The notes under the pieces are model-generated. The model was not told the origin of the DNA, did no database searches, and saw only the letters and a list, made by a program, of their open reading frames with translations. A stretch of DNA of 64,000 bases from a bacterium. Its GTDB lineage: Bacteria > CAIWAD01. The DNA lies in NCBI GenBank assembly GCA_030429345.1, contig JAUIFJ010000016.1:28840-92839 (forward strand), given 5' to 3'. Both the position numbers and the translations under genes were made by a program. Every line of letters starts with the position of its first letter. The stretch's first letter is position 1. This document shows positions 52,153-64,000 of the stretch, in pieces.

Positions 52153-54066
52153 TCAGCGCAGCAGCGTCATCGGCCGGACCTGGCGCTTTCCATCGACGAT
52201 GGCCTGCAGGAAAAAACGGCCGGAGGCCCAGCGCCGATCGCCTGCGGGCGCTTCAATCCGGAAGCGGTGTGTACCCCTGTCCAAGGTGCCCGAGTGCAGC
52301 TGGCCAAATTCCTGCCCCAGCAGATTGACAAGCGAGAGCCGGACCTTGGCAGGGTGATCCAGCGCCAGTTCAACCTGGGCGCTGTCGTTGAAGGGGTTGG
52401 GCCAGGGAGTGCCCAGGCGCCAGCCTGAAGGCAGGGCGGAACCCTGCTCTACGGAAGTCGTGCTCCATTCCTCGATGGCGACCACCTCGGGTTCGTTGCC
52501 CTGCGCCTCGTAATACTCAAGGAACTCGACGATGCGCGGCGATTCGAGCGTTCCGAAATAGTCGATCAGCGCCGGCGTGACACTTTGGTAGAGCACCTGC
52601 GCCTCCACACGATCCACGTCTCCGGGCAGGCGATAGTGGATCACATCGGCCCCGGTCCCTTCCTGCGCACCTTCGCGATTGTAGTCCGGATCCTGCAAAG
52701 CGGCTCCGGCGATCACAGTGTGTTCGTAGTCCTCGTGATCGCTGTGAAAGCCGGCGGGCGGCAGGCGGTTGTCCTTGAGGAACTGCGAGGCCCGCAGCAG
52801 GGTGTAGGTCTCCTCGTCGTTCACGTCGCCCATGATGCCCTCGTAGACGGCAACCTGTCCCGGATCGCTGATGCGGTCGTGATGCGGCTCGTGGCCGGGA
52901 TCCAGCCCTGTGATCCGTCCCTCGTCATCCCAGCTGCCTGACTCGAAGACCAGCTCCTCGCCCTGCCAGGCGCGCAGCCGCACCCAGAGGCGGCGCAATG
53001 GAATGCCGGTCGGCAGTTTGTGTCCGCTCAGGTTCCGCAGGTGCAGGTCGAAGGCCACGCTGTCCCCTTCGTCTTCCAGTTCTGCGGTCATCTCCAGCGA
53101 GGACGCCAGCATGGCCCGTGTCCACTGGATGCTGCGGTCGAACTGTTCTTCCGGTGCGGCGACGCCCAGGGCCTCGCCGTGATCCCTCAGCAGTTGCAGC
53201 ATCCAGGCGTTGCCGCCGACGAACTGGTGCACGAAGAAGGGCTCTCGCAGGGTCGTGTCCCAGGGAGGCATTACGGCAATGTCCTGCGGCGACTCGGCCA
53301 GCGGCATGTGGCAGTCCTGGCAATGGATCCCCTGTTCGGAATAGTCGCTGTTGCGCCATTCCAGATAGGGCGTCTGCTCTGGAAACTCGCCGGCGATCTG
53401 CCCTTCGTCGTCCAGGTAGGGCGTGAAGAGCGTGTGACAGGTTGCGCAGAGGGCGCTGTCCCCCATGTGCTCTCCGTGCGCCGGAGTGAAACCGGTCATG
53501 TTCTGCATCGGCATGACCAGGGGATCCTCGTAGGGTCCGTAGATCACGGCCTCGTCTCCGATCACATAGCCTCCGCTCCAGCTCGTCTCCGAGTCGAGAT
53601 TCCCGCTGTCGATCTGGTGACACAAGGTGCAGCTGATGCCGTCTCTGCCGTTCCAGGTGTCGATTGCTCCCTGGAAGGATGTTTCCGGAATCCCGTCGAC
53701 TTCGTCCTGCTCATTGAGCATCGGGGCATGGCAGCGGGTGCAGCGGTCCTCGATCAGGCCTTGCAGCTCAGGATGCGCCTCCACCTCAGCCTCGACCTTG
53801 GCCCGCCAGAGGGGGTCGCGCGAGGAGTTGGCCATCATCGAGGACATCCAGGCTCCGGTGGGGGAGATGTCAATGCCGTTCTCGACCATCTGACTGCCGG
53901 AGGCGGAATGGCAGGTCTGGCAGTTTCCGGAGCCGCTGAAATGACTGCTGGTGGAAGTCGGCAGGGGTACCTGTGCAATGGCAGTACCGGCTGTGAAGAA
54001 GAGTAAGATGGACACGCATGCCGATTTTGACATAAGTTGCCGGAATACACGGATCTGGGACCACAT
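52153..54066 (-). CDS. Secreted pentahaem cytochrome c with type IX sorting tail
   Basis: A 637-residue protein starting at ATG 54066 (GGAG eight bases upstream), with a signal peptide ending TAGTAIA (about residue 30). Five CxxCH haem sites have their histidines at 53, 113, 150, 211 and 253 (CQTCH, CTRCH, CTLCH, CATCH, CQDCH), matching the cytochrome c554/c-prime multihaem family. A beta-rich domain occupies about 300-530. The last 90 residues (WPNPFNDSAQVELAL, LSLVNLLGQEF, RGTHRFRIEA, VRPMTLLR) are a type IX sorting tail. The combination suggests a haem protein displayed outside the cell, with extracellular electron transfer as an inferred role. The gene is bracketed by two 84-bp direct repeats. 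Confidence 0.88.
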   Translation of the reverse strand: MWSQIRVFRQLMSKSACVSILLFFTAGTAIAQVPLPTSTSSHFSGSGNCQTCHSASGSQMVENGIDISPTGAWMSSMMANSSRDPLWRAKVEAEVEAHPELQGLIEDRCTRCHAPMLNEQDEVDGIPETSFQGAIDTWNGRDGISCTLCHQIDSGNLDSETSWSGGYVIGDEAVIYGPYEDPLVMPMQNMTGFTPAHGEHMGDSALCATCHTLFTPYLDDEGQIAGEFPEQTPYLEWRNSDYSEQGIHCQDCHMPLAESPQDIAVMPPWDTTLREPFFVHQFVGGNAWMLQLLRDHGEALGVAAPEEQFDRSIQWTRAMLASSLEMTAELEDEGDSVAFDLHLRNLSGHKLPTGIPLRRLWVRLRAWQGEELVFESGSWDDEGRITGLDPGHEPHHDRISDPGQVAVYEGIMGDVNDEETYTLLRASQFLKDNRLPPAGFHSDHEDYEHTVIAGAALQDPDYNREGAQEGTGADVIHYRLPGDVDRVEAQVLYQSVTPALIDYFGTLESPRIVEFLEYYEAQGNEPEVVAIEEWSTTSVEQGSALPSGWRLGTPWPNPFNDSAQVELALDHPAKVRLSLVNLLGQEFGQLHSGTLDRGTHRFRIEAPAGDRRWASGRFFLQAIVDGKRQVRPMTLLR

Positions 54067-54191
54067 CAAAAATACTCCGGACTTAGTTGATCGACTACAT
54101 CTAGAATATCGGAACGGACCAAGTTCATTTCTATTACACCCAGGCGGAAAATGCCCTTCGGGCGAGTTTCCTTGCCTCCTGACTCCAGGTC

Positions 54192-54275
54192 CGCTGAAAT
54201 TGTCCAGAATTGGGGAATGAGTGTTAGCGCTTTTTGTGGCAATAAAGCTGTGCACTGTGAGTAGGAGCGTGCAGA
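54192..54275 (+). repeat. 84-bp direct repeat, copy 2
   Basis: The second copy of the repeat at 52055-52138, with about eight substitutions, all in its first 50 bases. It lies in the 341-base gap upstream of the cytochrome gene (minus strand) and before the rplM promoter. A promoter role for the cytochrome gene is possible but not shown. Confidence 0.9.
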
Positions 54276-54345
54276 GGCCCCCCACCCCCACCCCATTCTC
54301 CACTCACATCCCTTCCGGATCCCGGGGATGGATTCGCGTCTTTCC

Positions 54346-54374
54346 TTGACTCTGTGAGCGCGCAATCATAAACT
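54346..54374 (+). promoter_or_regulatory. Probable promoter of rplM-rpsI
   Basis: TTGACT (54346-54351), a 17-base spacer and TAAACT (54369-54374) form a sigma-70-type promoter 34 bases before the rplM start. The -35 matches five of six consensus positions. Confidence 0.55.
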
Positions 54375-54407
54375 CGTGGTCTTGCAAATTTCACAAAGGA
54401 CTGGATC

Positions 54408-54836
54408 GTGAAAACCTATACGCTCAAAGCCGGCGAGATTGAACGCGACTGGTTTGTGGTCGATGCCGAGGATCAGGTCCTCGGGCGTCTCTGCAGCCGC
54501 ATCGCCCAGGTGCTGCGCGGCAAGCACAAGCCGACTTTTACTCCTCATATGGACAACGGCGACTTTGTCATCGTTCTGAACGCGGACAAGATTCGCCTGA
54601 CCGGGCGCAAGGCCGACACCAAGACCTATTTCCGTCACAGCGGTTACCCCAAGGGTGCCCGTACGACGACTTTCCGCCAGGCCATGGAGAAGGATCCGGC
54701 CTGGGTGATCGAGAACGCGGTCAAGGGCATGCTGCCCCACAACCGCCTGGGTCGCCAGATTCTGAAGAAGCTCAAAGTGTATTCTGGCAGCGAGCATCCC
54801 CACGATGCCCAGCAGCCCAAGGAACTGCAATTCTAG
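54408..54836 (+). CDS. rplM: Ribosomal protein uL13
   Basis: A 142-residue 50S subunit protein of normal length for bacteria. Diagnostic segments are [57 protein letters not shown] and [14 protein letters not shown]. It binds 23S rRNA early in assembly. The start is a GTG with AAAGGA ten bases upstream. It is followed by rpsI after ten bases, the standard bacterial pair and a sign of a functional ribosomal operon. Confidence 0.98.
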   Translation: MKTYTLKAGEIERDWFVVDAEDQVLGRLCSRIAQVLRGKHKPTFTPHMDNGDFVIVLNADKIRLTGRKADTKTYFRHSGYPKGARTTTFRQAMEKDPAWVIENAVKGMLPHNRLGRQILKKLKVYSGSEHPHDAQQPKELQF

Positions 54837-54846
54837 GATCCCCGTC

Positions 54847-55242
54847 ATGAAGAATTCCAAGCGCATCTATGCCACCGGACGCCGCAAACGTTCCATTGCC
54901 CGTGTCTGGGCCGAGCCCGGAACCGGCAAGGTGGTCGTCAACGGGGAAGACCTGCTGAGCTATTTCAAGCGCGATACCCTGCGCATGGTCATCGAGCAGC
55001 CTGTCGACCAGTGCGGCATGCTGGACAAGATGGATGTCTACGCCACGGTCAACGGCGGTGGCCTGACAGGCCAGGCCGGCGCCCTGCGCCTCGGCATCAG
55101 CCGCTGCATGGTCGCCATGGACGAAAGCCTGCGCCCGACCTTGCGCGCCGGCGGCTTCCTGACGCGTGACGCCCGTATCGTCGAGCGCAAGAAGTACGGA
55201 CAGCCGGGCGCCCGCAAACGCTTCCAGTTCTCCAAGCGTTAA
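54847..55242 (+). CDS. rpsI: Ribosomal protein uS9
   Basis: A 131-residue 30S protein. KRIYATGRRKRSIARVWAEPG at the start, then VYATVNGGGLTGQAGALRLGISR in the middle and the basic C-terminus KKYGQPGARKRFQFSKR are diagnostic. The final Lys-Arg tail reaches the P-site tRNA. ATG 54847 is used; a longer frame from 54805 only extends into rplM. A terminator follows at 55376. Confidence 0.98.
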   Translation: MKNSKRIYATGRRKRSIARVWAEPGTGKVVVNGEDLLSYFKRDTLRMVIEQPVDQCGMLDKMDVYATVNGGGLTGQAGALRLGISRCMVAMDESLRPTLRAGGFLTRDARIVERKKYGQPGARKRFQFSKR

Positions 55243-55569
55243 TCCGGGGCCCTTTGGTGCCCTGGCGTCGTTGGCCTTCAGTTGCGCACACTAGTGCGCG
55301 CCTTCAGGCCGCCTAGCCAGAACACCAAATGACCACCGGCTTAATCGCTTGGTGGTTAAATGGAATGGACAAGTCGGCTGCCGCTATTGCGGCAGCCTTT
55401 TTCACGACTGATGCCGGGGTTTGCCGGTGTCATGTAAAGCACGTTTCCGGACTGTGATGCGGGTGGCCTTTCGGGGTCTGTGTCACGGGGTGAAGGAAGC
55501 GGAAGATCAACCCGGTCCGATTTCCCCCTCCAGTATTCGAATAGGGGCGGACCATAGCCGGAGGACGCC
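55243..55569. other. 327-base gap between rpsI and rpsB
   Basis: It holds the rpsI terminator and, presumably, the rpsB promoter and leader. I see no convincing S2-binding leader structure or clear -35/-10 pair, and no gene. Confidence 0.5.
55376..55402 (+). terminator. Intrinsic terminator of rplM-rpsI
   Basis: A perfect 9-bp stem (55376-55384 with 55389-55397, loop TATT) is followed by TTTTT. Confidence 0.9.
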
Positions 55570-56463
55570 ATGTCCCGCATTACCATCAAGCAGCTCCTGC
55601 TCGCCGGTGCCCACTTCGGTCACCTGACCCGCCGTTGGAACCCCAAGATGCGCCCCTACATCTTCATGCAGAAGAACGGCGTGCACATCATGGACCTCAA
55701 GAAGAGCCAGATCCTGCTCGACGAGGCTGCCAACAAGCTCGGCGCGATTGTCCAGAAGGGCGGAGACGTGCTTTTCGTCGGCACCAAGGACCAGGCCCGC
55801 GATGTGATCAAGGAAGAAGCCGAGCGCTGCTCAATGTTCTTCGTCAACAACCGCTGGCTGGGCGGCATGCTGACCAACTTCCGCACCATCCGCAATTCGA
55901 TCCGCACCCTGGAGGTGCTCGAGTCCAAGGAAAAGGACGGCACCTACGAGCGCCTGCGCAAGAAGGAGATCCTCTCCATCGAGCGCCAGAAGGAGAAGCT
56001 GACGGCGGTGCTGGGCGGTATCCGCAACATGAAGCGCCTGCCCCAGGCGGTTTTCGTGGTCGACACGATCAAGGAAGACATCGCCATCAAGGAGGCCCGC
56101 AAGCTGGGCATCACGGTCTTCGGCATTTGTGATACGAATTCAGATCCCGGCGTCGTGGACTATGTCATTCCGGCCAACGACGACGCATACAAGTCCATCG
56201 CCATCATCACCAAGGTGCTGGCCGACGCGGTCGAGGAAGCCCGCATGCTCCGCAAGGACGGCTTCGGCGCCGAGGGCGAGCAGGAAGCTCCCGGAGGCGA
56301 AGACCGCAAGCCTGCTCCCCGTCGTCGCCGCAAGCGTGAAGGGGGAACCGGTGGCGGCGCTGCTGCCGGCGGTGTGAAGGTGGCCAAGGCAAGCGAGAAG
56401 CCTGCCGCGGAAAAGGACGCCCCCGCCGAGAAGGCCGACGAGAAGAAAAACGCTTCGGAATAG
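55570..56463 (+). CDS. rpsB: Ribosomal protein uS2 with long C-terminal extension
   Basis: A 297-residue 30S protein. The S2 core (1 to about 230) is ordinary: ITIKQLLLAGAHFGHLTRRWNPKM, FVNNRWLGGMLTNF, FVVDTIKEDIAIKEARKLGI and ANDDAYKSIAIITKVLADA. About 65 further residues form a charged, glycine/alanine/lysine-rich tail (RRRRKREGGTGG...) with no fold, as in some other FCB bacteria. The start has CCGGAGGA upstream. It heads the conserved rpsB-tsf-pyrH-frr order. Confidence 0.97.
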   Translation: MSRITIKQLLLAGAHFGHLTRRWNPKMRPYIFMQKNGVHIMDLKKSQILLDEAANKLGAIVQKGGDVLFVGTKDQARDVIKEEAERCSMFFVNNRWLGGMLTNFRTIRNSIRTLEVLESKEKDGTYERLRKKEILSIERQKEKLTAVLGGIRNMKRLPQAVFVVDTIKEDIAIKEARKLGITVFGICDTNSDPGVVDYVIPANDDAYKSIAIITKVLADAVEEARMLRKDGFGAEGEQEAPGGEDRKPAPRRRRKREGGTGGGAAAGGVKVAKASEKPAAEKDAPAEKADEKKNASE

Positions 56464-56542
56464 AATGAGGGCCGGACCCCGTCGGTCCGCGCCTTCATCG
56501 CCAGATTGTCCCACAGGGAAACGACCCTAAAGGAGCACGACC

Positions 56543-57406
56543 ATGTCCATATCCGCCAAGGAAGTCATGAAGCTGCGCCAGGCTACCGGCGCCGGCATGA
56601 TGGATTGCAAGAAAGCCCTCCAGGAAAGCGGCGGCGACTATGATGCCGCGATGGATTACCTGCGCAAGAAGGGCCTAAAGACCGCCGAAAAGCGCGCCGG
56701 CCGCGATGCCAACGAAGGCAAGGTCGTTGCCGTGATCGCCGATGACGGCCGCAGCGGCGTGCTGCTCGAGCTGAATTCGGAGACCGATTTCGTCGCCGGC
56801 ACGGATGATTTCAAGACCTTCGCCCAGGATTGCGCCAAGGCCGCCCTGGCCAAGGATCCCGCCGACGCCGAGGCCCTGCTGGCCCTCGACGGCCTCAACG
56901 ATCGCCTGAACGAGATGACCGGCAAGCTGGGCGAGAAGATCGGCATTCGCCGTTTCTCCCGCGTGGCGCTGCCCGAAGGCACCGCCGGTCGCGTCCACAG
57001 CTATATCCATCTGGGCGACAAGCACGGCGTCCTGGTGCATGTGACCTGCGACAAGGCCGAGTCCGCCGCCAGCGAAGAGCTGCAGACCCTGGTTAATGAC
57101 ATCTGCCTGCAGATCGTCGCCTACCAGCCCCAGGCGCTGGGCCGCGACGACATGGACGCCTCTGTCATCGAGAAGGAGCGCGAGGTCTACCGCGACATCG
57201 CCCGCAACGAGGGCAAGCCCGAGCAGATCATCGACAAGATCGCCGAAGGCAAGCTCAACAAGTTCTTCGCCGAGACGACCCTGCTCGAGCAGGCCTTCGT
57301 CAAGGAGGACAAGCAAAGCGTGCAACAGCATGTGAACAGCGTCGCCAAGGGGCTTGGCGACAAGATTACCGTTGGCGGGTTCGAGAACTTCGTCATCGGA
57401 GCCTAG
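56543..57406 (+). CDS. tsf: Elongation factor Ts
   Basis: A 287-residue nucleotide-exchange factor for EF-Tu. It starts with an AAGGAG ribosome site. The UBA-like N-terminus [24 protein letters not shown] is followed by the signature [10 protein letters not shown] (about 73-82) and a coiled core. The length fits the family. It lies 79 bases after rpsB. Confidence 0.98.
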   Translation: MSISAKEVMKLRQATGAGMMDCKKALQESGGDYDAAMDYLRKKGLKTAEKRAGRDANEGKVVAVIADDGRSGVLLELNSETDFVAGTDDFKTFAQDCAKAALAKDPADAEALLALDGLNDRLNEMTGKLGEKIGIRRFSRVALPEGTAGRVHSYIHLGDKHGVLVHVTCDKAESAASEELQTLVNDICLQIVAYQPQALGRDDMDASVIEKEREVYRDIARNEGKPEQIIDKIAEGKLNKFFAETTLLEQAFVKEDKQSVQQHVNSVAKGLGDKITVGGFENFVIGA

Positions 57407-57416
57407 ATCATTCAAG

Positions 57417-57445
57417 CCGCCCGCGTTGATCGCGGGCGGTTCTCT
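57417..57445 (+). terminator. Hairpin between tsf and pyrH, possible terminator or attenuator
   Basis: A perfect 9-bp GC stem (57417-57425 with 57431-57439, loop TTGAT) is followed by TTCTCT. It lies eleven bases after the tsf stop and just ahead of pyrH, so it could partly separate ribosomal from later gene expression. Confidence 0.6.
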
Positions 57446-57461
57446 ATTCAGGCGGGTTGTC

Positions 57462-58187
57462 ATGGGCCAGTTTCAGTACAAGCGCATTCTGCTCAAGCTT
57501 TCCGGCGAGGCTCTTGCCGGCGACCAGGGCTTCGGCCTGGATTCGCAGACCCTCTTCCGCTACGCCCAGGAGATCCACCATCTGGCGCAGAGCGGCCTCC
57601 AGGTGGGCCTGGTCATTGGCGGGGGAAACTTCTTCCGCGGCATTTCCGACAGCGCCGACGCCATGGAGATCGACCGCTCGACGGGCGATTACATTGGCAT
57701 GCTGGCAACAGTGATGAACTGCATGGCCATGCAGAAGGCCATCGAGAAGCAGGGCTCGCAGACCCGCGTGCTCAGCGCCCTGACCATTCGCGAATGCGCC
57801 GAACCCTACATCGTGCGCCGAGCGATCCGTCACCTGGAGAAGGGCCGGGTGGTGATTTTCGCCGCCGGCACGGGCAATCCCTACTTCTCGACCGACACGG
57901 CCGCCGCCCTGCGAGCCAACGAGATCGGGGCCCAGGTCCTGTTGAAGGGAACCAAGGTCGACGGCGTCTACGACAAGGATCCCGTGAAGCACCCCGAAGC
58001 GGAATTTTTCACCGAATTGACATACCTTGAGGTTCTGTCCCGGCAGCTCAAGGTCATGGATTCCACGGCCGTCTCCCTGTGCATGGATAATGGAGTGCCG
58101 CTGCTGGTCTTCAACATGACGATTGCCGGAAACCTTCAGCGAGTGCTCAAGGGAGAGGGCCGCTTCACGATGATCCGGGGAGAGTAG
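57462..58187 (+). CDS. pyrH: Uridylate kinase
   Basis: A 241-residue hexameric UMP kinase. It has [14 protein letters not shown] (N-terminal), [54 protein letters not shown] and [18 protein letters not shown] 57462 begins the homology; a longer upstream frame reads into the hairpin and tsf. It makes UDP for RNA and cell-wall precursor synthesis. Its stop is one base before the frr start. Confidence 0.97.
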   Translation: MGQFQYKRILLKLSGEALAGDQGFGLDSQTLFRYAQEIHHLAQSGLQVGLVIGGGNFFRGISDSADAMEIDRSTGDYIGMLATVMNCMAMQKAIEKQGSQTRVLSALTIRECAEPYIVRRAIRHLEKGRVVIFAAGTGNPYFSTDTAAALRANEIGAQVLLKGTKVDGVYDKDPVKHPEAEFFTELTYLEVLSRQLKVMDSTAVSLCMDNGVPLLVFNMTIAGNLQRVLKGEGRFTMIRGE

Positions 58188-58188
58188 A

Positions 58189-58746
58189 ATGATCGACGAG
58201 ATCCTGTCCAAGGCCCAGCATCACATGGACCGCAGCCTTGAAGCGCTGCTGGAGAACTTCGGCACCGTCCGCGCCGGACGCGCCACGACCTCCATCCTGG
58301 ATACGGTAAAAGTCGACTACTATGGAACACCGACTCCCATTTCGCAGGTAGCAAACCTGAGCGTGCCGGAACCGCGCATGATCCTGGTGCAGCCCTGGGA
58401 AAAGAAGATGCTCGACGCCATCCAGAAGGCGATCATGACCAGCGACCTGGGATTGAATCCGGGAAATGACGGCAGCGTGGTCCGCGTGCCCCTTCCCGAA
58501 CTGACGGAAGAACGGCGCAAGGACCTGGTCAAGCAGGTGCACAAGCTGGCCGAGGACGGCAAGATCGCCCTGCGCAATGTGCGCCGCGACGCCAACGACC
58601 ACCTGAAGAAGGCGCTCAAGGCGGGCGAGATCTCCGAGGACGACGAGAGGCGCGCGCTGAAGGAGATCCAGGACCTGACCGACGAGCACGTGAAGAAGAT
58701 CGACGAGCTGCTGAAGCACAAGGAAGAGGACATCCTCGCCATCTAG
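58189..58746 (+). CDS. frr: Ribosome recycling factor
   Basis: A 185-residue factor of standard length with L-shaped helix-bundle features. It has AGRATTSILDTVKVDYYGTPTPISQVANLSVPEPRMILVQPWEK, then PLPELTEERRKDLVKQVHKLAEDGKIALRNVRRDAND. It works with EF-G to release post-termination ribosomes. It starts one base after pyrH. Confidence 0.98.
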   Translation: MIDEILSKAQHHMDRSLEALLENFGTVRAGRATTSILDTVKVDYYGTPTPISQVANLSVPEPRMILVQPWEKKMLDAIQKAIMTSDLGLNPGNDGSVVRVPLPELTEERRKDLVKQVHKLAEDGKIALRNVRRDANDHLKKALKAGEISEDDERRALKEIQDLTDEHVKKIDELLKHKEEDILAI

Positions 58747-58884
58747 GATCCTGTCCGACCCCGGCTTTCGCCGCAGCCGCTTCCTACGGGAACTCCAGCG
58801 GGAGGTTCACTGGCCCAACAGGGCGTATACGTGATTCTCCCGCTTCTTGCATCCGGACGCGCGCCGCGCCTCCAGGGAGACCAT

Positions 58885-62924
<4,040 letters not shown>

Positions 62925-63065
62925 AGAGGACAGTTCTCAGGAAGTGCTCACGCTTTTCGCGTGCCGGATCTTTTCGAAGGCGCTGGAGTAAGCTAGTCCG
63001 AAGCCGGAGTCTCTGGCACCGGACATCCCGAAGGCAACAAGCAACAGGACATAAAGGATTCGACC

Positions 63066-63527
63066 ATGAAGAGAACGTTTGTTGGCGGCCTGCTGGCCTG
63101 CCTGTTCTTCGCCGGCCAGCTGCTGGCTGCCGAAGGGTGGCTGAGTGATCTGGACGAAGGAAAGACCTTGGCTGCCGAGGAAGGCAAGTACATGCTGGTG
63201 GATTTCACCGGCAGCGACTGGTGTCACTGGTGCAAGAAACTGGACGGCGAAGTCTTCAAGAAGGACGCCTGGAAGGAATACGCCGGCGAGAACCTGGTGC
63301 AGGTCTCCCTGGATTTCCCGCGCCGCAAGAAGCAGAGCGCAGAGGTGAAGGCCCGCAACCAGGAGTGGATGAAGGAATATGGCGTCCGCGGTTTTCCGAC
63401 GATCTTCATCATGGATCCGCAGGGTGAAGTGGTGGCCCAGACGGGATACCAGCAGGGCGGAGCCCAGAACTACATCAAGCACGTGACGAGCCTGATCAAC
63501 GAGCACAAGGCCAAATCCGAAGGCTAA
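63066..63527 (+). CDS. Exported thioredoxin-fold protein
   Basis: A 153-residue protein with a signal peptide (1-22). The thioredoxin-like domain has YMLVDFTGSDWCHWCKKLDGEVF, where the redox pair is Cys53-His-Trp-Cys56, the cis-proline site GVRGFPTIFIMD, and GEVVAQTGY at the end. It is of the DsbD-C/thioredoxin_7 type and probably reduces or oxidises periplasmic disulphides. It is a single gene ended by a strong terminator. Confidence 0.9.
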   Translation: MKRTFVGGLLACLFFAGQLLAAEGWLSDLDEGKTLAAEEGKYMLVDFTGSDWCHWCKKLDGEVFKKDAWKEYAGENLVQVSLDFPRRKKQSAEVKARNQEWMKEYGVRGFPTIFIMDPQGEVVAQTGYQQGGAQNYIKHVTSLINEHKAKSEG

Positions 63528-63553
63528 ACGCGGATCCATAGCCAAACCATACC

Positions 63554-63584
63554 AACGCCCCGGTTCGATGAGCCGGGGCGTTTT
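63554..63584 (+). terminator. Intrinsic terminator of the thioredoxin-like gene
   Basis: AACGCCCCGG (63554-63563) pairs with CCGGGGCGTT (63573-63582) around a nine-base loop, followed by a T-run. Confidence 0.9.
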
Positions 63585-63664
63585 CTGTTTACAGGGCAGC
63601 AGGGGAAAACGACAGCAGAGCGACTGGGATGCCGGTTGCGGGATGCGATTCGGGTTCCGCAACT

Positions 63665-63856
63665 GTCCCTGGCACCGTCCCTGGCACCGTCCCTGGCACC
63701 GTCCCTGGCACCGTCCCTGGCACCGTGCCTGGCACCGTCCCTGGCACCGCCCCTGGCACCGTCCCTGGTACCGTCCTTGGCACGGTCCTTGGCACAGTCC
63801 CTGGTACCGTCCTTGGCACGGTCCTTGGCACCGTCCGTGGCACTGTCCCTGGCACC
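63665..63856. repeat. Sixteen tandem copies of a 12-bp unit (GTCCCTGGCACC)
   Basis: Sixteen consecutive 12-base units, the first five identical and later ones with one to three substitutions, mostly C-to-T or C-to-G. The unit is divisible by three, so every reading frame stays open (for example Val-Pro-Gly-Thr). No ribosome-binding site, start context or domain supports a protein. Confidence 0.95.
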
Positions 63857-63975
63857 ATTTTGCCGGGCAGGAAGGTTGAGTCCGTAGATTTGTGCAAAAG
63901 CAGCTAAGCCCTTGAAAAAGGAAGGGCCATGGCCTTCTTTAGTGGTGCATAACCAAATCAATAAGGAGGAAAACC

Positions 63976-64000
63976 ATGACCCAGCAGCATGAAGCCAATT
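63976..64000 (+). CDS. Start of a gene cut by the window end
   Basis: ATG 63976 has AAGGAGG at 63963-63969, the strongest ribosome-binding site in this region. It opens a frame reading MTQQHEAN that runs off the window. A short inverted repeat around GGCCATGGCC (63925-63934) lies upstream. The product cannot be named from eight codons. Confidence 0.65.

Noticed and set aside
63629-63907. Open frames on both strands through the 12-bp repeat (Val-Pro-Gly-Thr repeats)
   Set aside because: All frames are open because the unit length is divisible by three. There is no ribosome site or signal, and the opposite strand is equally open.

Overview
The window reads as a chromosomal segment from an uncultured bacterium of the FCB group (Fibrobacterota–Chlorobiota–Bacteroidota superphylum and its candidate phyla). 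The main sign is a set of secreted proteins that end in a type IX-secretion-style tail (a PNPFN motif, then a beta-sandwich ending in a basic/hydrophobic tip). The phylum cannot be fixed from the sequence alone. No rRNA, tRNA or CRISPR array was seen.

Composition splits the window near 23.2 kb. Bases 1 to about 23,150 are AT-richer (about 45% GC by eye). They hold (i) a complete-looking type II secretion / type IV pilus-like assembly cluster, with a plus-strand operon (ATPase, secretin, GspL/PilN-, GspM/PilO- and GspC/PilP-like proteins, 4.3-9.2 kb) divergent from a minus-strand operon (large PilX/GspK-like protein, two minor pseudopilins, GspF, GspG-like pilin, 0.6-4.2 kb). Next comes (ii) a defence-like accessory stretch (9.5-16.3 kb) with a CoiA-like nuclease, an OLD-family ATPase/TOPRIM protein, a frameshifted PD-(D/E)XK nuclease, a trypsin-fold protease, an unknown frameshifted gene and an AbiGi-like protein. 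After it lie (iii) secreted proteins with AT-rich passengers and GC-richer tails, and (iv) hypotheticals, a double-HTH regulator and gene remnants that end at an orphan terminator at the composition boundary.

From 23.2 to 54 kb the DNA is GC-rich (about 62% by eye) and dominated by large exported proteins. These are a nine-repeat beta-helix protein, a cadherin-like protein and an M36-like metallopeptidase with sorting tails, a lipoprotein with mirror-image domain order, a PPC/beta-sandwich protein interrupted by TGA, two paralogous glycine-rich proteins, and a five-haem cytochrome with a sorting tail flanked by 84-bp direct repeats. Small metabolic genes are interspersed (GNAT, flavoprotein reductase, SDR, kinase-like P-loop protein, RlmC-like methyltransferase). 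The gene at 51286-51975 has an in-frame TGA at a cysteine position of a YHS-like metal-binding motif. A hairpin whose apical AGGUCU matches the E. coli fdhF SECIS follows directly, so it is a strong candidate for a new selenoprotein.

From 54.3 kb to the end lie housekeeping genes in conserved order: rplM-rpsI, rpsB-tsf-pyrH-frr, lepA-lepB-guaB, then a periplasmic thioredoxin-like protein, a 16-copy 12-bp tandem repeat and the first bases of another gene.

The palindrome GTATAC is strikingly frequent in the GC-rich part, in more than one reading frame and between genes.
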